Source: Pseudomonadota bacterium (lineage in GTDB: Bacteria; Desulfobacterota; Desulfobulbia; Desulfobulbales; Desulfocapsaceae). From it: 64,000 bases of DNA. The translations under genes were made by a program, and so were the position numbers. The stretch is from assembly GCA_023412495.1 (NCBI GenBank), contig JAEYNP010000039.1, positions 230,782 through 294,781 of the forward strand, read 5' to 3'. The notes beneath the pieces were generated by a model. That model was given only the letters and a program-made list of their open reading frames with translations. It ran no database searches and was not told where the DNA came from. Numbering within the stretch: position 1 is the first letter of the stretch; each line of letters begins with the position of its first letter. Below are positions 50,900 through 59,601 of the stretch, piece by piece.

Positions 50900-52060
50900 A
50901 TGACAGCAGTTGCGGACAAGGAGTCCCCGTCCTCGACCATCGGCCTCGGCCTGGCCGATATCACCATCTGCGAAACCGAGATATGTTTCATCGACGGAGA
51001 GGAAGGCAGACTCATTTATCGTGGCTACGACGCCATCGAACTCGCCCGCCAATCGACCTTCGAAGAGGTGGCTTATCTGTTGTGGTATGGCGCCCTGCCC
51101 CGGCCGACAGAATTCAAGGCATTCCTTGCCGGCTTCACTGGCTCCATGGACCTGCCAGTGGAAACCGTCATGATACTCAGGATGTTCCCGAAGGCGGCGA
51201 CCCCCATGGAGGTCATCCGGACCGCTGTCTCCTCCCTCGGCCACTGGGACCCGGACAGCGGCAACACCGGGCTCGACGCCAGCCTGCGCAAGGCCCAGCG
51301 CCTCGCCCTGCGCATCCCCCTGCTGATCGCCGCCCACCAGCGGCTCCGCGAGGGCAAGGAACCGATCAAGCCGATCCCCGGCCACGGCATCGCCTTCAAT
51401 TTCCTCTACGCGTTGTTCGGCAAGGAACCGGACCCGCTGGCTGAAAAGGCCTTCGACGCGGCCCTGATCCTCCATGCCGACCATGAACTGAACGCCTCGA
51501 CCTTCTCCGCACGCGTCACCGCCTCCACCATGGCCGATATCTACTCCTCGGTGACCTCGGCCATCGGCACTCTCAAGGGGCCGCTGCACGGCGGCGCGAA
51601 CATGGAGGTCATGCAGATGCTGAAGGAAATCGGCGAACCGGGCCGGGCGCGGTCCTTCATCAAGGAAAAACTCGCCCGGAAGGAAAAAATCCCGGGTTTC
51701 GGCCATCGGGTCTACCGCTGTGAAGATCCCAGGGTTGATCTCCTGCGCATGTATGCACAGACTTTATCGGAAAAGGCAGGCGACAGCACCTATTTCGAGA
51801 TCACCCGGGAAGTGCAGAAGGTCGTGGAGGAAAAGACCAAGGTCTTCCCCAACGTCGATCTCTATACCGCCTCGCTGTACAATGCCATAGGGCTGCCCAT
51901 GGAACTGTTCACCCCCATCTTCGCCATCAGCAGGACGGTCGGCTGGACATCACACATTCTGGAGCAATGGAGCAACAACAAACTCATCCGCCCCCGGGCC
52001 GAGTACATCGGCCCGAGATCATACTGTTACATCCCCATCAAGGAGCGGGCCCGCGGGTAA
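50900..52060 (+). CDS. gltA: Citrate synthase
   Basis: Condenses oxaloacetate with acetyl-CoA to citrate. The 386 aa carry the catalytic-site segments ILHADHELNASTF (His), GPLHGGANM (His) and GFGHRVY (His, Arg), with the C-terminal RPRAEYIGP. Its length fits the short type I/II-like dimeric or archaeal-like form rather than the 430-aa Gram-negative hexamer, and it lacks the N-terminal NADH-binding domain. A 2-methylcitrate synthase cannot be excluded by motif alone. The ATG at 50900 follows AGGAG. It lies 88 bp upstream of the RimK-like gene with a 9-bp stem (52104-52112 with 52125-52133) between. Confidence 0.92.
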   Translation: MTAVADKESPSSTIGLGLADITICETEICFIDGEEGRLIYRGYDAIELARQSTFEEVAYLLWYGALPRPTEFKAFLAGFTGSMDLPVETVMILRMFPKAATPMEVIRTAVSSLGHWDPDSGNTGLDASLRKAQRLALRIPLLIAAHQRLREGKEPIKPIPGHGIAFNFLYALFGKEPDPLAEKAFDAALILHADHELNASTFSARVTASTMADIYSSVTSAIGTLKGPLHGGANMEVMQMLKEIGEPGRARSFIKEKLARKEKIPGFGHRVYRCEDPRVDLLRMYAQTLSEKAGDSTYFEITREVQKVVEEKTKVFPNVDLYTASLYNAIGLPMELFTPIFAISRTVGWTSHILEQWSNNKLIRPRAEYIGPRSYCYIPIKERARG

Positions 52061-52148
52061 CCGGTCGTTCGGTCATGCGAGTCCCCACTTCGCATAAACA
52101 ACAGGCTGGCCGAAAAGCCGCTTCCGGCCGGCCGTTCAAGGTTTCGCC

Positions 52149-53627
52149 ATGCTAACGACACTGATCATCCTGGATAGGGTTTCAGACTGGAAACCCTATT
52201 ATGAAACCGATACCATCATCACCGCCGGCGAATATCTGCAGAACGAGAAACTGAGCCAGGAGCACCTGCTCGTCATCAACCTCTGCAGCGACCTCAGCTA
52301 CAATTCGGAAGGCTACTACTGCTCGCTCCTGGCTCAGGCCAGAAAGCACAAGGTCATCCCCTCCGTCGATGCAATAAACAGCCTGGACTGCGACCGGACC
52401 ATCAAGCTTCAGGGACTCTTGAAGAAGACCTGCCAATCCTGGGTCAGCACCAACGGCCTGGCCGGCGACGGCAGCAACCCCCACACCCTCGACATCTTCT
52501 TCGGCGACTGCGAAAACCCGGCCCTGAAAAGGCTGGCCAAGTTCATCTTCGATCAGTTTCCCTTCCCAATGTTGAAGGTCACATTCGCCGACCACAAGTA
52601 CACCCAGATCGCCCATTTCCGCACCATGTCCCTGGGCGAGTTGGACGATGCCCAGCAGACCCAGTTCGCCGACGCCATAGACCGCTTCAACAAGAGGATC
52701 TGGCGTTACCCGAAGAACAAGAAATCCTTCGGCTACGACCTGGCCATCCTCTACGACCCGAAGGAGCCGATCCCGCCCAGCAACAGTTCGGCCCTGCATC
52801 TGTTCATGTCCGAGGCCAAGAAGCTGAATATCAACGCTGAGCTCATCACCGCCGACGACTCCTCTCGGCTGATGGAGTTCGACGCTCTCTTCATCCGTCA
52901 GACCACCGCGGTCAACCACATCACCTACCAGCTTTCCCAAAAGGCCCAGCAGGCGGACATGGTAGTCATCGACGACCCGACCTCCATCATCCTCTGCACC
53001 AACAAGGTCTACCTGAAGGAGCTGCTCGACCGGGAAAAGATCCCCTGCCCGCGCTCCCGGCTGGTCTTCAAGACAAACCCCCTGGCCTATGAGGAAGTGA
53101 GTTCGATCCTCGGTTCCACCATGGTGGTGAAGGTGCCGGACGGCTCCTTCTCCATAGGGGTGACCAAGGTAACCAACAAGAAGGAATATGAACAGACCCT
53201 TGAGGAGCTTTTTCCGCGGTCCTCGATCCTGCTCGTCCAGGAGTTCGTCCCCACCGATTTCGACTGGCGGATCGGCGTCCTCGGCGGCGAGTGCATCTAT
53301 GGCTGCAGGTACTACATGGCCCGCGGCCATTGGCAGATCATCCAGCACCGGGCCAACCGGATCCCCAAGGCCGGCGGTTTCGACGCCCTGCCCCTGAACA
53401 GCATTCCCGCCAAGGTCAGGAAACTGGCGGTCAAGGCTACCTCGCTGATCGGCAAGGGCCTCTACGGGGTCGACATCAAGATGGTCGGCGACCAGCCTAT
53501 GGTCATCGAGATCAACGACAACCCCTCCATCGAGCACGGGGTGGAAGACACCATCATGGGCAACGAGCTGTACCGCATCATTCTCAGGGAATTCGTCAAC
53601 CGGCTGAGCAGCAAGCAGCACAAATAA
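52149..53627 (+). CDS. RimK-like ATP-grasp ligase with RLAN N-terminal domain
   Basis: Carboxylate-amine ligase of 492 aa. The N-terminal RLAN domain (about 1-190) is specific to RimK-like amidoligases; the ATP-grasp domain (about 200-492) has VVKVPDGSFSIGVTKV (ATP lysines), LLVQEFVPTDFDWRIGVLGG, and the Mg-binding GVDIKMVGDQPMVIEINDNPSIE. RimK-like enzymes add amino acids, often glutamate, to protein or peptide ends. The gene is followed in 3 bp by a GNAT gene, which overlaps a SET gene: an operon of three peptide- or protein-modifying enzymes. The target is unknown. Confidence 0.9.
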   Translation: MLTTLIILDRVSDWKPYYETDTIITAGEYLQNEKLSQEHLLVINLCSDLSYNSEGYYCSLLAQARKHKVIPSVDAINSLDCDRTIKLQGLLKKTCQSWVSTNGLAGDGSNPHTLDIFFGDCENPALKRLAKFIFDQFPFPMLKVTFADHKYTQIAHFRTMSLGELDDAQQTQFADAIDRFNKRIWRYPKNKKSFGYDLAILYDPKEPIPPSNSSALHLFMSEAKKLNINAELITADDSSRLMEFDALFIRQTTAVNHITYQLSQKAQQADMVVIDDPTSIILCTNKVYLKELLDREKIPCPRSRLVFKTNPLAYEEVSSILGSTMVVKVPDGSFSIGVTKVTNKKEYEQTLEELFPRSSILLVQEFVPTDFDWRIGVLGGECIYGCRYYMARGHWQIIQHRANRIPKAGGFDALPLNSIPAKVRKLAVKATSLIGKGLYGVDIKMVGDQPMVIEINDNPSIEHGVEDTIMGNELYRIILREFVNRLSSKQHK

Positions 53628-53630
53628 GCG

Positions 53631-54101
53631 ATGACCGGCTATCTCTTCGTCCCCGGCTGCGAGTCGGATATAGACCGGCTTGCAGCCCTGGAAGTGAATC
53701 TCTTCCACACCGACCTGTGCTCAAGACGTAATTTTCGGTACCTGATCCGCCATGCCTCCGTGGTGGTGATCAAGCGGCCGGAGGACAGCGAAATCTTCGG
53801 TTATGCCATTCTTCTTGGCCGAAAGAACAGTCGCAAGATGCGCATCTACTCCTTCGGTATCGCCGATGCCGCCCGGGGGAAGGGCCTTGCCGGCCGGCTG
53901 CTCGCGGTCCTCGAGGATATTGCCAGGGAGAAAAACTGCAACATGCTCACCTTGGAAGTGAGCGACAGCAACCCGGCGGCCATCGCCCTCTACAGGAAAA
54001 ACGGCTTTGCCCAGTACGGCTTTCGCCTCGGCTACTACGAGGACGGCGGCCACGCCATCCTCATGCGCAAGCATCTCGATTCGTCAGGAAAGAAACTATG
54101 A
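53631..54101 (+). CDS. RimI-like GNAT acetyltransferase
   Basis: Acetyltransferase of 156 aa with motif A DAARGKGLAGRLLAVLEDIA and the C-terminal NPAAIALYRKNGFAQYGFRLGYYEDGGHAILMRK, close to the RimI N-alpha-acetyltransferase type. It starts 3 bp after the RimK-like stop codon and its own stop codon overlaps the start of the SET gene (ATGA). It may acetylate the amine of the same substrate processed by the ligase; this is inferred from gene order. Confidence 0.9.
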   Translation: MTGYLFVPGCESDIDRLAALEVNLFHTDLCSRRNFRYLIRHASVVVIKRPEDSEIFGYAILLGRKNSRKMRIYSFGIADAARGKGLAGRLLAVLEDIAREKNCNMLTLEVSDSNPAAIALYRKNGFAQYGFRLGYYEDGGHAILMRKHLDSSGKKL

Positions 54102-54688
54102 TCATACGCTGCACGGAAGTTGTCTTTATCGATGAGACCAAGGGCAGGGGGGTTGTCGCCACGCAGAGGATCCCCAAGGGCACGGTCACCTGGGTCTTCG
54201 ATGACCTCGACCGCGAGTTTTCCCCGGCCGAGTTCGCCCGGCTGTCCGCACCCTGCCAGGAGGCGGTCATCAACTACTCCTACCGGAACAGCAAGGGCAA
54301 TCTCATTTTCTGCTGGGATAACGAACGCTACATCAACCACAGTTTCCGCAACAATTGCTGCCTCACCCCCTACAACTTCGAAATCGCCGTGAGGGACATC
54401 GAGCCGGGTGAGGAACTTACCGACGACTATGGCTTTTTGAACATCATCGCCCCCTTCGACGTCGACGCGGAGGGCACCGACCGGTCAACGGTTTACCCAG
54501 ACGACCTGCTCCGCATGAGCGACGTCTGGGACCGGCAGCTGCGGGAGGCCTTCGACCGGCTGCTCGAGGTCGACCAACCCCTGCGGCCGGTCTTTTCGCC
54601 CACGGCCTGGAGGCTCGCCGAATCCATAGCCCGCTGCGAAACAACCATGGCATCCATCAAAAACTGTTATTATAATCAGCAGGCATAA
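54098..54688 (+). CDS. SET domain protein
   Basis: Small SET-domain methyltransferase-like protein of 196 aa. SET hallmarks are GRGVVATQRIPKGT (SAM-binding start), YINHSFRNN at 78-86 (NHS) and GEELTDDYGF (Tyr111). There is no pre- or post-SET zinc region. Bacterial SET proteins methylate lysines of proteins; a substrate here could be the protein handled by the neighbouring ligase and acetyltransferase. The C-terminal ~70 residues are helical and unassigned. It overlaps the GNAT gene by 4 bp. Next gene: XRE regulator 120 bp on. Confidence 0.88.
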   Translation: MIIRCTEVVFIDETKGRGVVATQRIPKGTVTWVFDDLDREFSPAEFARLSAPCQEAVINYSYRNSKGNLIFCWDNERYINHSFRNNCCLTPYNFEIAVRDIEPGEELTDDYGFLNIIAPFDVDAEGTDRSTVYPDDLLRMSDVWDRQLREAFDRLLEVDQPLRPVFSPTAWRLAESIARCETTMASIKNCYYNQQA

Positions 54689-54808
54689 ATATCGTCCCCG
54701 ACGGATTTGTCCGGCAGTTGCCGGAAATTAATGATTCTTTTTGAGCGTTTGCAGGAAATCATTGCCCCGGTCCATTGTGCTCCGGCCGCGTTTTGCAAGG
54801 CGTATGCT

Positions 54809-55384
54809 ATGAAAGATGAACTCGCTTCCCTCGATATCGGCAATCAGGTCCGCACCCTCCGCAACCGGCGCGGCCTGACGCTGCAGGACCTGGCCGACCT
54901 CACCGGACTCTCCAAACCGAACCTGTCGCAGATCGAGAACAATCTCGTCACCCCGCCCATCGCCACCCTGCTGAAGATCGCCACCGCCCTGGGTGTGTCG
55001 ATCGGCTACTTCTTCCAGAACAACAACCAGGAGAGCAGCATCGTCATCACCAGAAGGACCGATCGTTACGGGGTCGCCAAGGGCCCGCACATCTCCCACA
55101 TCGGCTATCAGTACGAACCGCTCGCCTATCCGAAGGTGGACAAGCGCATGGAGCCCTTCATCGTCAACATGGAGGAGCGGGAGGCCGATGCCATCGTCTA
55201 CAACAATCACCGCGGCGAGGAATTCATCTATGTCCTGGAAGGAAAGCTGGAATTCCGCTGCGGCGACAACGTAGTTCTTCTGGAGGAGGGCGACAGCCTC
55301 TACTTCGATTCCATAGTCCCGCACGGTTACCGGGGAATAGGCGGTCCCGCCAAGACCCTGGTGGTCATCTTCAGGGAAGGTTGA
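54809..55384 (+). CDS. XRE-family regulator with C-terminal cupin
   Basis: Regulator of 191 aa: the HTH_3 domain (about 8-64; VRTLRNRRGLTLQDLADLTGLSKPNLSQIEN) is followed by a cupin_2 domain (about 115-185; RGEEFIYVLEGKLEF, LEEGDSLYFDSIVPHGY). The cupin senses a small ligand. The ATG at 54809 is the usual family start; an upstream ATG in frame would add a Cys-rich stretch not typical of the family. It precedes the ferredoxin oxidoreductase operon, whose promoter overlaps a palindrome, so it likely controls it. It might also be the end of the RimK operon. Confidence 0.88.
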   Translation: MKDELASLDIGNQVRTLRNRRGLTLQDLADLTGLSKPNLSQIENNLVTPPIATLLKIATALGVSIGYFFQNNNQESSIVITRRTDRYGVAKGPHISHIGYQYEPLAYPKVDKRMEPFIVNMEEREADAIVYNNHRGEEFIYVLEGKLEFRCGDNVVLLEEGDSLYFDSIVPHGYRGIGGPAKTLVVIFREG

Positions 55385-55561
55385 TCTCAAAACGGCATCG
55401 CTCCCGATATCGCCAGAACACATCCCTCTCCCTTTCTGGGTTTCGTCATAGCAACATATTTTTTACATCAATAAACTCAGAAAAAAAGCAGAATTTCCAG
55501 TAAACATACGATAACCTGGCATTGTTGTGATTTTTTTCCAGCAACGCCCGCGAATTTCTTT

Positions 55562-55602
55562 GTCAAAAACGTTTGACTATATTTAATATTATTTGGTAAG
55601 AT
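55562..55602 (+). promoter_or_regulatory. Promoter with overlapping operator, ferredoxin oxidoreductase operon
   Basis: TTGACT (55573-55578) and TAAGAT (55597-55602) are 18 bp apart and lie 29 bp before the ATG of the ferredoxin subunit. The palindrome GTCAAA-AACG-TTTGAC (55562-55577) covers the -35, placing it for repression. The XRE-cupin regulator gene lies immediately upstream and is a plausible binder. Confidence 0.6.
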
Positions 55603-55631
55603 AAAACATAACCTCATCCCAGGAGATACCC

Positions 55632-55880
55632 ATGGCCGAACCGAGAGGAAAGGTCCGCATCGTCGCTGACCGTTGCAAGGGCTGCGGGCTCTGTACCAAT
55701 GCTTGCCCCAAGGAAGTGCTGGCCATAGACCGGTGCACGGTGAACCTCAAGGGCTACAGTCCTGCAGTCGCGGCCAGGCCCGCCGGGTGCATCGGTTGCG
55801 GCAACTGCGCGCTGATGTGCCCCGACTCGGTGATCATCGTCGAACGTTTCGCCAAGGACAGGAGGTCCGCACATGCCTAA
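55632..55880 (+). CDS. 2-oxoacid:ferredoxin oxidoreductase, ferredoxin-like delta subunit
   Basis: Two-[4Fe-4S] ferredoxin of 82 aa: CKGCGLCTNACP and CIGCGNCALMCP. It transfers electrons from the TPP enzyme to ferredoxin. The ATG at 55632 follows AGGAGATACC, and it overlaps the alpha subunit gene by 8 bp. It is the first gene of the delta-alpha-beta-gamma set typical of VOR/KGOR enzymes. Confidence 0.93.
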   Translation: MAEPRGKVRIVADRCKGCGLCTNACPKEVLAIDRCTVNLKGYSPAVAARPAGCIGCGNCALMCPDSVIIVERFAKDRRSAHA

Positions 55881-56931
55881 GACCCTGATGAAGGGCAACG
55901 AGGCCCTGGCGCTGGCCGCCATCAAGGGCGGCTGCACCCACTTCTTTGGCTATCCCATCACTCCCCAGAACGAGATCCCCGAATTCCTGGCAAGGGAGCT
56001 GCCCAAAGCGGGCGGCGTCTTCCTCCAGGCGGAAAGCGAGCTGGCCGCGATCAACATGGTCTACGGCGCCGCGGCCGCCGGCGGCCGGGCCATGACCTCC
56101 TCGTCATCGCCGGGGATAGCACTGATGCAGGAAGGGATGTCGTCGCTCGCCGCGGCGGAGCTGCCCTGCGTCATCGTCAATGCCCAGCGCGGCGGGCCGG
56201 GGCTCGGCACCATCCAGCCCTCCCAGGCCGACTACTACCAGATGACCCGGGGCGGCGGCAACGGCGACTACCGGATCCTCTCTTTTGCCCCCGCAACCGT
56301 CCAGGAGGGAGCGGAGATGATGATGTCGGCCTTCGACCTGGCGGAGATCTACCGCACGCCGGTCTTCATCGTCAGCGACGGCATGCTCGGCCAGATGATG
56401 GAGCCGGTTGAGTTCCTCGAAAAACCCAGGCGCGACCTGCCGGCGAAGGACTGGACGGCGGTGGGCCACGGCGGCAGACGCCCGCCGAACACGATCAAGA
56501 CGCTGGCGCTGGACCCGACGGTGCTGGAGGAGCGCAATCTCGCCCTCCAGGCCAAATACGCTCGCATAGTCGAGCAGGAAGCCCGATTCGAAAACTACCG
56601 CATCCAAGGGGCAGAGATCATCCTCACGGCCTACGGCTCCACCGCCCGGATCGTCAGGAACGCCATCGACCTGCTGACCGAGGAAGGTATCGCCGCGGGC
56701 CTTATCCGTCCCCGGACCCTGTGGCCGTTTCCTGCGGCCGCCTTCTTGACCCTTCCCGCGAGCTGTCGATTGATCCTCACCGTCGAGATGAGCTGCGGAC
56801 AGATGGTGGACGATGTACGCCTCGCCGTGAACGGCCGGCTGCCGGTGACCTTTTACGGCAGGTCGGGCGGCATCATTCCGGTGCCGGAGGAGATCGCCAG
56901 GAACGTCAAGACTCTTTTGGGGAGGGCGTAA
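55873..56931 (+). CDS. vorB: 2-oxoacid:ferredoxin oxidoreductase alpha subunit (VorB/KorA type)
   Basis: Alpha subunit of 352 aa (domains I and II) with LMKGNEALALAAIKGGC, FFGYPITPQNEIPE, TSSSSPGIALMQEG and RGGPGLGTIQPSQADYYQ. This sequence type is usually annotated VorB, 3-methyl-2-oxobutanoate (2-ketoisovalerate) oxidoreductase; KorA is close. The adjacent leucine-dehydrogenase-like gene favours branched-chain 2-oxoacids, oxidised to acyl-CoA with ferredoxin reduction. It overlaps the delta gene and is 3 bp before the beta gene. Confidence 0.9.
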   Translation: MPKTLMKGNEALALAAIKGGCTHFFGYPITPQNEIPEFLARELPKAGGVFLQAESELAAINMVYGAAAAGGRAMTSSSSPGIALMQEGMSSLAAAELPCVIVNAQRGGPGLGTIQPSQADYYQMTRGGGNGDYRILSFAPATVQEGAEMMMSAFDLAEIYRTPVFIVSDGMLGQMMEPVEFLEKPRRDLPAKDWTAVGHGGRRPPNTIKTLALDPTVLEERNLALQAKYARIVEQEARFENYRIQGAEIILTAYGSTARIVRNAIDLLTEEGIAAGLIRPRTLWPFPAAAFLTLPASCRLILTVEMSCGQMVDDVRLAVNGRLPVTFYGRSGGIIPVPEEIARNVKTLLGRA

Positions 56932-56934
56932 GCG

Positions 56935-57678
56935 ATGACGGTTATCCATACGAGGTCAAAAGGGCTCACCGACCGCGAGACCCATTACTGCCCGGGCTGC
57001 ACCCACGGCATCGTCCACCGCCTGGTGGCCGAGGTGCTGGTGGAGGAGGGTCTTCTGAATGAGGCCGTCGGTTGCGCCGCGGTGGGCTGCTCGATCCTCT
57101 CCTACAACTACCTGAACGTGGACATGGTCGAATCCGCCCACGGCCGCGCTCCCGCGGTGGCCACCGGCATCAAGCGGGTCCATCCGGACAAACCGGTCTT
57201 CACCTATCAGGGTGACGGCGACCTCGCCTCCATCGGCACCGCCGAGATCGTCCACGTCGCCCACCGCGGCGAGAGAATTACCACCATCTTCGTCAACAAC
57301 GCCATCTACGGCATGACCGGCGGCCAGATGGCCCCGACGACCCTCGTGGGCCAGAAGGTCACCACCGCACCCGGCGGCCGCGACCCGGCCCACGCGGGAC
57401 TTCCCCTGCGGGTGGCGGAGATGATCGCCCAGATCCCCGGCGCGGCCTATGTCGAACGGGTCTCGGTGCACAGCCCGCAGGCAGTGCGGAAGGCCAAGAA
57501 GGCCATTAGAAACGGCTTCCGCTGCCAGATGGCAGGCAAAGGCTTTTCCCTTATCGAAGTGCTTTCCACCTGTCCCACCGGCTGGGGCCTGTCTCCCGTC
57601 GATGCCCTCGGGTGGCTCGAAGAAAACATGATCCCCTACTATCCACTCGGTGTCCTGAAGACACCGGAGGAGGCGTAA
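56935..57678 (+). CDS. 2-oxoacid:ferredoxin oxidoreductase beta subunit (TPP-binding)
   Basis: Catalytic TPP-binding subunit of 247 aa. It carries the TPP motif GDGDLASIGTAEIVH with the downstream NNAIYGMTGGQMAPTT, and cysteines (CPGCTHG) of the proximal cluster. The start at 56935 is 3 bp after the alpha stop codon. It directly adjoins the gamma gene. Confidence 0.93.
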   Translation: MTVIHTRSKGLTDRETHYCPGCTHGIVHRLVAEVLVEEGLLNEAVGCAAVGCSILSYNYLNVDMVESAHGRAPAVATGIKRVHPDKPVFTYQGDGDLASIGTAEIVHVAHRGERITTIFVNNAIYGMTGGQMAPTTLVGQKVTTAPGGRDPAHAGLPLRVAEMIAQIPGAAYVERVSVHSPQAVRKAKKAIRNGFRCQMAGKGFSLIEVLSTCPTGWGLSPVDALGWLEENMIPYYPLGVLKTPEEA

Positions 57679-58242
57679 ATGAACGAGCGGATACTCTGCG
57701 CGGGCTTCGGAGGCCAGGGCGTCATGTCCCTGGGCCAGCTCCTGGCCTATGCCGGCATGATCGAGAACAGACACGTCACCTGGCTGCCGTCCTACGGCCC
57801 GGAGATGCGCGGCGGCACCGCCTATTGCAGCGTGGTTGTCTCGGATGCGCCGGTGGGTTCGCCCATCGTCACCAGGAATGCAAGCTGCGTCATCGTCATG
57901 AATTTGCCATCGCTGTTGAAGTTCGAGCCGAGCGTCGCCCCGGGCGGCCTGCTGCTCGTCAACAGCTCGCTGATCGACAAGGCACCGGAGCGGCGGGATA
58001 TCCGCAGCCATGCCATCCCGGCGGGAGAACTCGCTGCCGAATGCGGGAGCGGACGCGCCGCCAACATGGTCATGCTGGGCGCCTATCTCGCCCTCTCCCA
58101 TGCGGTGACTCTGGAGAGCGTGACTACGGCCTTCACCAAGGTGTTCGGCGAGAAGGCTGCGCGCCTGCTCGAATTGAACGTCTGCGCCCTGCACCGGGGT
58201 GCCGAGGCCGTCCTGCAGCGGCACGAGGCCTTGGCTGCATGA
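57679..58242 (+). CDS. 2-oxoacid:ferredoxin oxidoreductase gamma subunit
   Basis: Gamma subunit of 187 aa (domain III, pyruvate/ketoisovalerate family) with GFGGQGVMSLGQLLAYAGM and SYGPEMRGGTAYC. The ATG immediately follows the beta stop codon. It ends the operon, with the amino acid dehydrogenase gene beginning 74 bp later on the same strand. Confidence 0.93.
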   Translation: MNERILCAGFGGQGVMSLGQLLAYAGMIENRHVTWLPSYGPEMRGGTAYCSVVVSDAPVGSPIVTRNASCVIVMNLPSLLKFEPSVAPGGLLLVNSSLIDKAPERRDIRSHAIPAGELAAECGSGRAANMVMLGAYLALSHAVTLESVTTAFTKVFGEKAARLLELNVCALHRGAEAVLQRHEALAA

Positions 58243-58316
58243 GATGGGAAGAAAACGCACTTTCATATTCCACCGAAATAACGAAAAGATACAGAGGCTA
58301 CGGAGGAAAACCTGCC

Positions 58317-59360
58317 ATGAACAGATACACGATACTCGATGTCCCCGGCTACGAAGAGGTCGTCAGGTGCGATAACCCTGAGATCGGCTTCACCGCCTGG
58401 ATCGCCGTCCACAATTCCCACCGCGGCCCGGCCCTCGGCGGCTGCCGGGTGTGGTGCTACGACTCGGACGAGGCGGCGCTCACCGATGTGCTGAGGCTGG
58501 CTCGCGGCATGACCTACAAGAATGCCCTGGCCCGGCTTCCCCTGGGCGGCGGCAAGAGCGTGGTCCGCACCGATCTGCTGCGGGTCGACCGGACGGCCCT
58601 GTTCGAGGAGATGGGCAGCTTCGTCGAACACCTGGGCGGACGCTACATCACCGCCGAGGATGTCAATTCGACGCTCTCGGACATGGTGGCGGTGAAACGG
58701 CGGACCAGCCATGTGGCGACCGTGGGCGCAAGCGGCAACCCGAGCCCGTTTACCGCTTACGGGGTCTACAGCGCGATCAGGGCAAGCATCCGGCACAAGC
58801 TGGAGCGGGAGCGCCTCGACGGGCTGACCGTGGCCATCCAGGGCGTGGGCGAAACCGGCGGGAGGCTGGCCGAACTGTTGAAAAAAAACAACTGCCGGAT
58901 CGTCGCTTCGGACATCAACCCTGCCCATATCGAGGCGCTGCGGGAAAAGATCGATTTTGAGCTGGTCAGGCCGGAGGAGATCTACACCGTGCCCTGCGAC
59001 ATCTTCGCCCCCTGCGCCCTGGGCGGAATCCTCAATAGCCGGACCATCCCCAACCTGCTCTGCCAGATCGTCGCCGGTAGCGCAAACAATCAGCTGCAGA
59101 GGGAAGAAGACGGGGATCTCCTCTTCCGCCGCGGCATCCTCTATGCCCCCGATTACGCTGCCAATGCCGGCGGGGTGATCAATATCAGCTGCGAGATCGG
59201 CCAAAAATACGACGAAAAGCTCGCCTTGCGGAAAACCGCGGCCATCGAACATACCCTGCTGGAGATCTATCGGTTGTCCGACGAGCAGAAACGGCCCACC
59301 AACCTCGTCGCCAACGGCCTGGCGGAGGAACTGTTCGGCGCCTCCACCGTGGCCTGCTGA
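58317..59360 (+). CDS. Leu/Phe/Val dehydrogenase family enzyme
   Basis: NAD-dependent oxidative deaminase of 347 aa, related to leucine dehydrogenase. Catalytic lysines are Lys68 (GMTYKNALA) and Lys80 (LPLGGGKSVV), at the same positions as in leucine dehydrogenase; the NAD-binding IQGVGETGGRLAE follows. The ATG at 58317 follows GGAGG. Close linkage to a VorB-type operon suggests branched-chain amino acid oxidation: Leu, Ile or Val to oxoacid, then acyl-CoA. Substrate is inferred; Phe or Glu specificity cannot be ruled out. Confidence 0.9.
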   Translation: MNRYTILDVPGYEEVVRCDNPEIGFTAWIAVHNSHRGPALGGCRVWCYDSDEAALTDVLRLARGMTYKNALARLPLGGGKSVVRTDLLRVDRTALFEEMGSFVEHLGGRYITAEDVNSTLSDMVAVKRRTSHVATVGASGNPSPFTAYGVYSAIRASIRHKLERERLDGLTVAIQGVGETGGRLAELLKKNNCRIVASDINPAHIEALREKIDFELVRPEEIYTVPCDIFAPCALGGILNSRTIPNLLCQIVAGSANNQLQREEDGDLLFRRGILYAPDYAANAGGVINISCEIGQKYDEKLALRKTAAIEHTLLEIYRLSDEQKRPTNLVANGLAEELFGASTVAC

Positions 59361-59363
59361 AAA

Positions 59364-59436
59364 GCAGCTGTCAGCGTTCAGCACTCAGCTGTCAGCTTCT
59401 TCGCGGCAGAATCTCGCATCGAACTGGCAGCTGACA
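59364..59436. repeat. Short imperfect dyad of CAGCTGTCAGC words
   Basis: Words of GCTGTCAGC-type occur three times just after the dehydrogenase stop codon, and GTCAGCT at 59391-59397 is complementary to AGCTGAC at 59429-59435. It is similar in style to the other repeat-built intergenic hairpins. Nothing further is seen to 59601. Confidence 0.45.
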
Positions 59437-59601
59437 CACCGGTCATAGGGGCGAATCTTGTATTCGCCCGAGTTAATTCGCCTCCCACCATAAATCCCCA
59501 GTCCTTTCGCCTCAGTCCTCGTTTTCCTCCCGCCTCATCATGATTATGTTGCCGGATAAGGCAAGAACGCTTCTTATTTTTTCTTTGTTCGGGTGTCGGA
59601 T

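Noticed and set aside
50314..51444. Plus-strand open frame across the CBS gene start and citrate synthase
   Set aside because: Out of frame with citrate synthase and with Arg/Pro-rich nonsense sequence.
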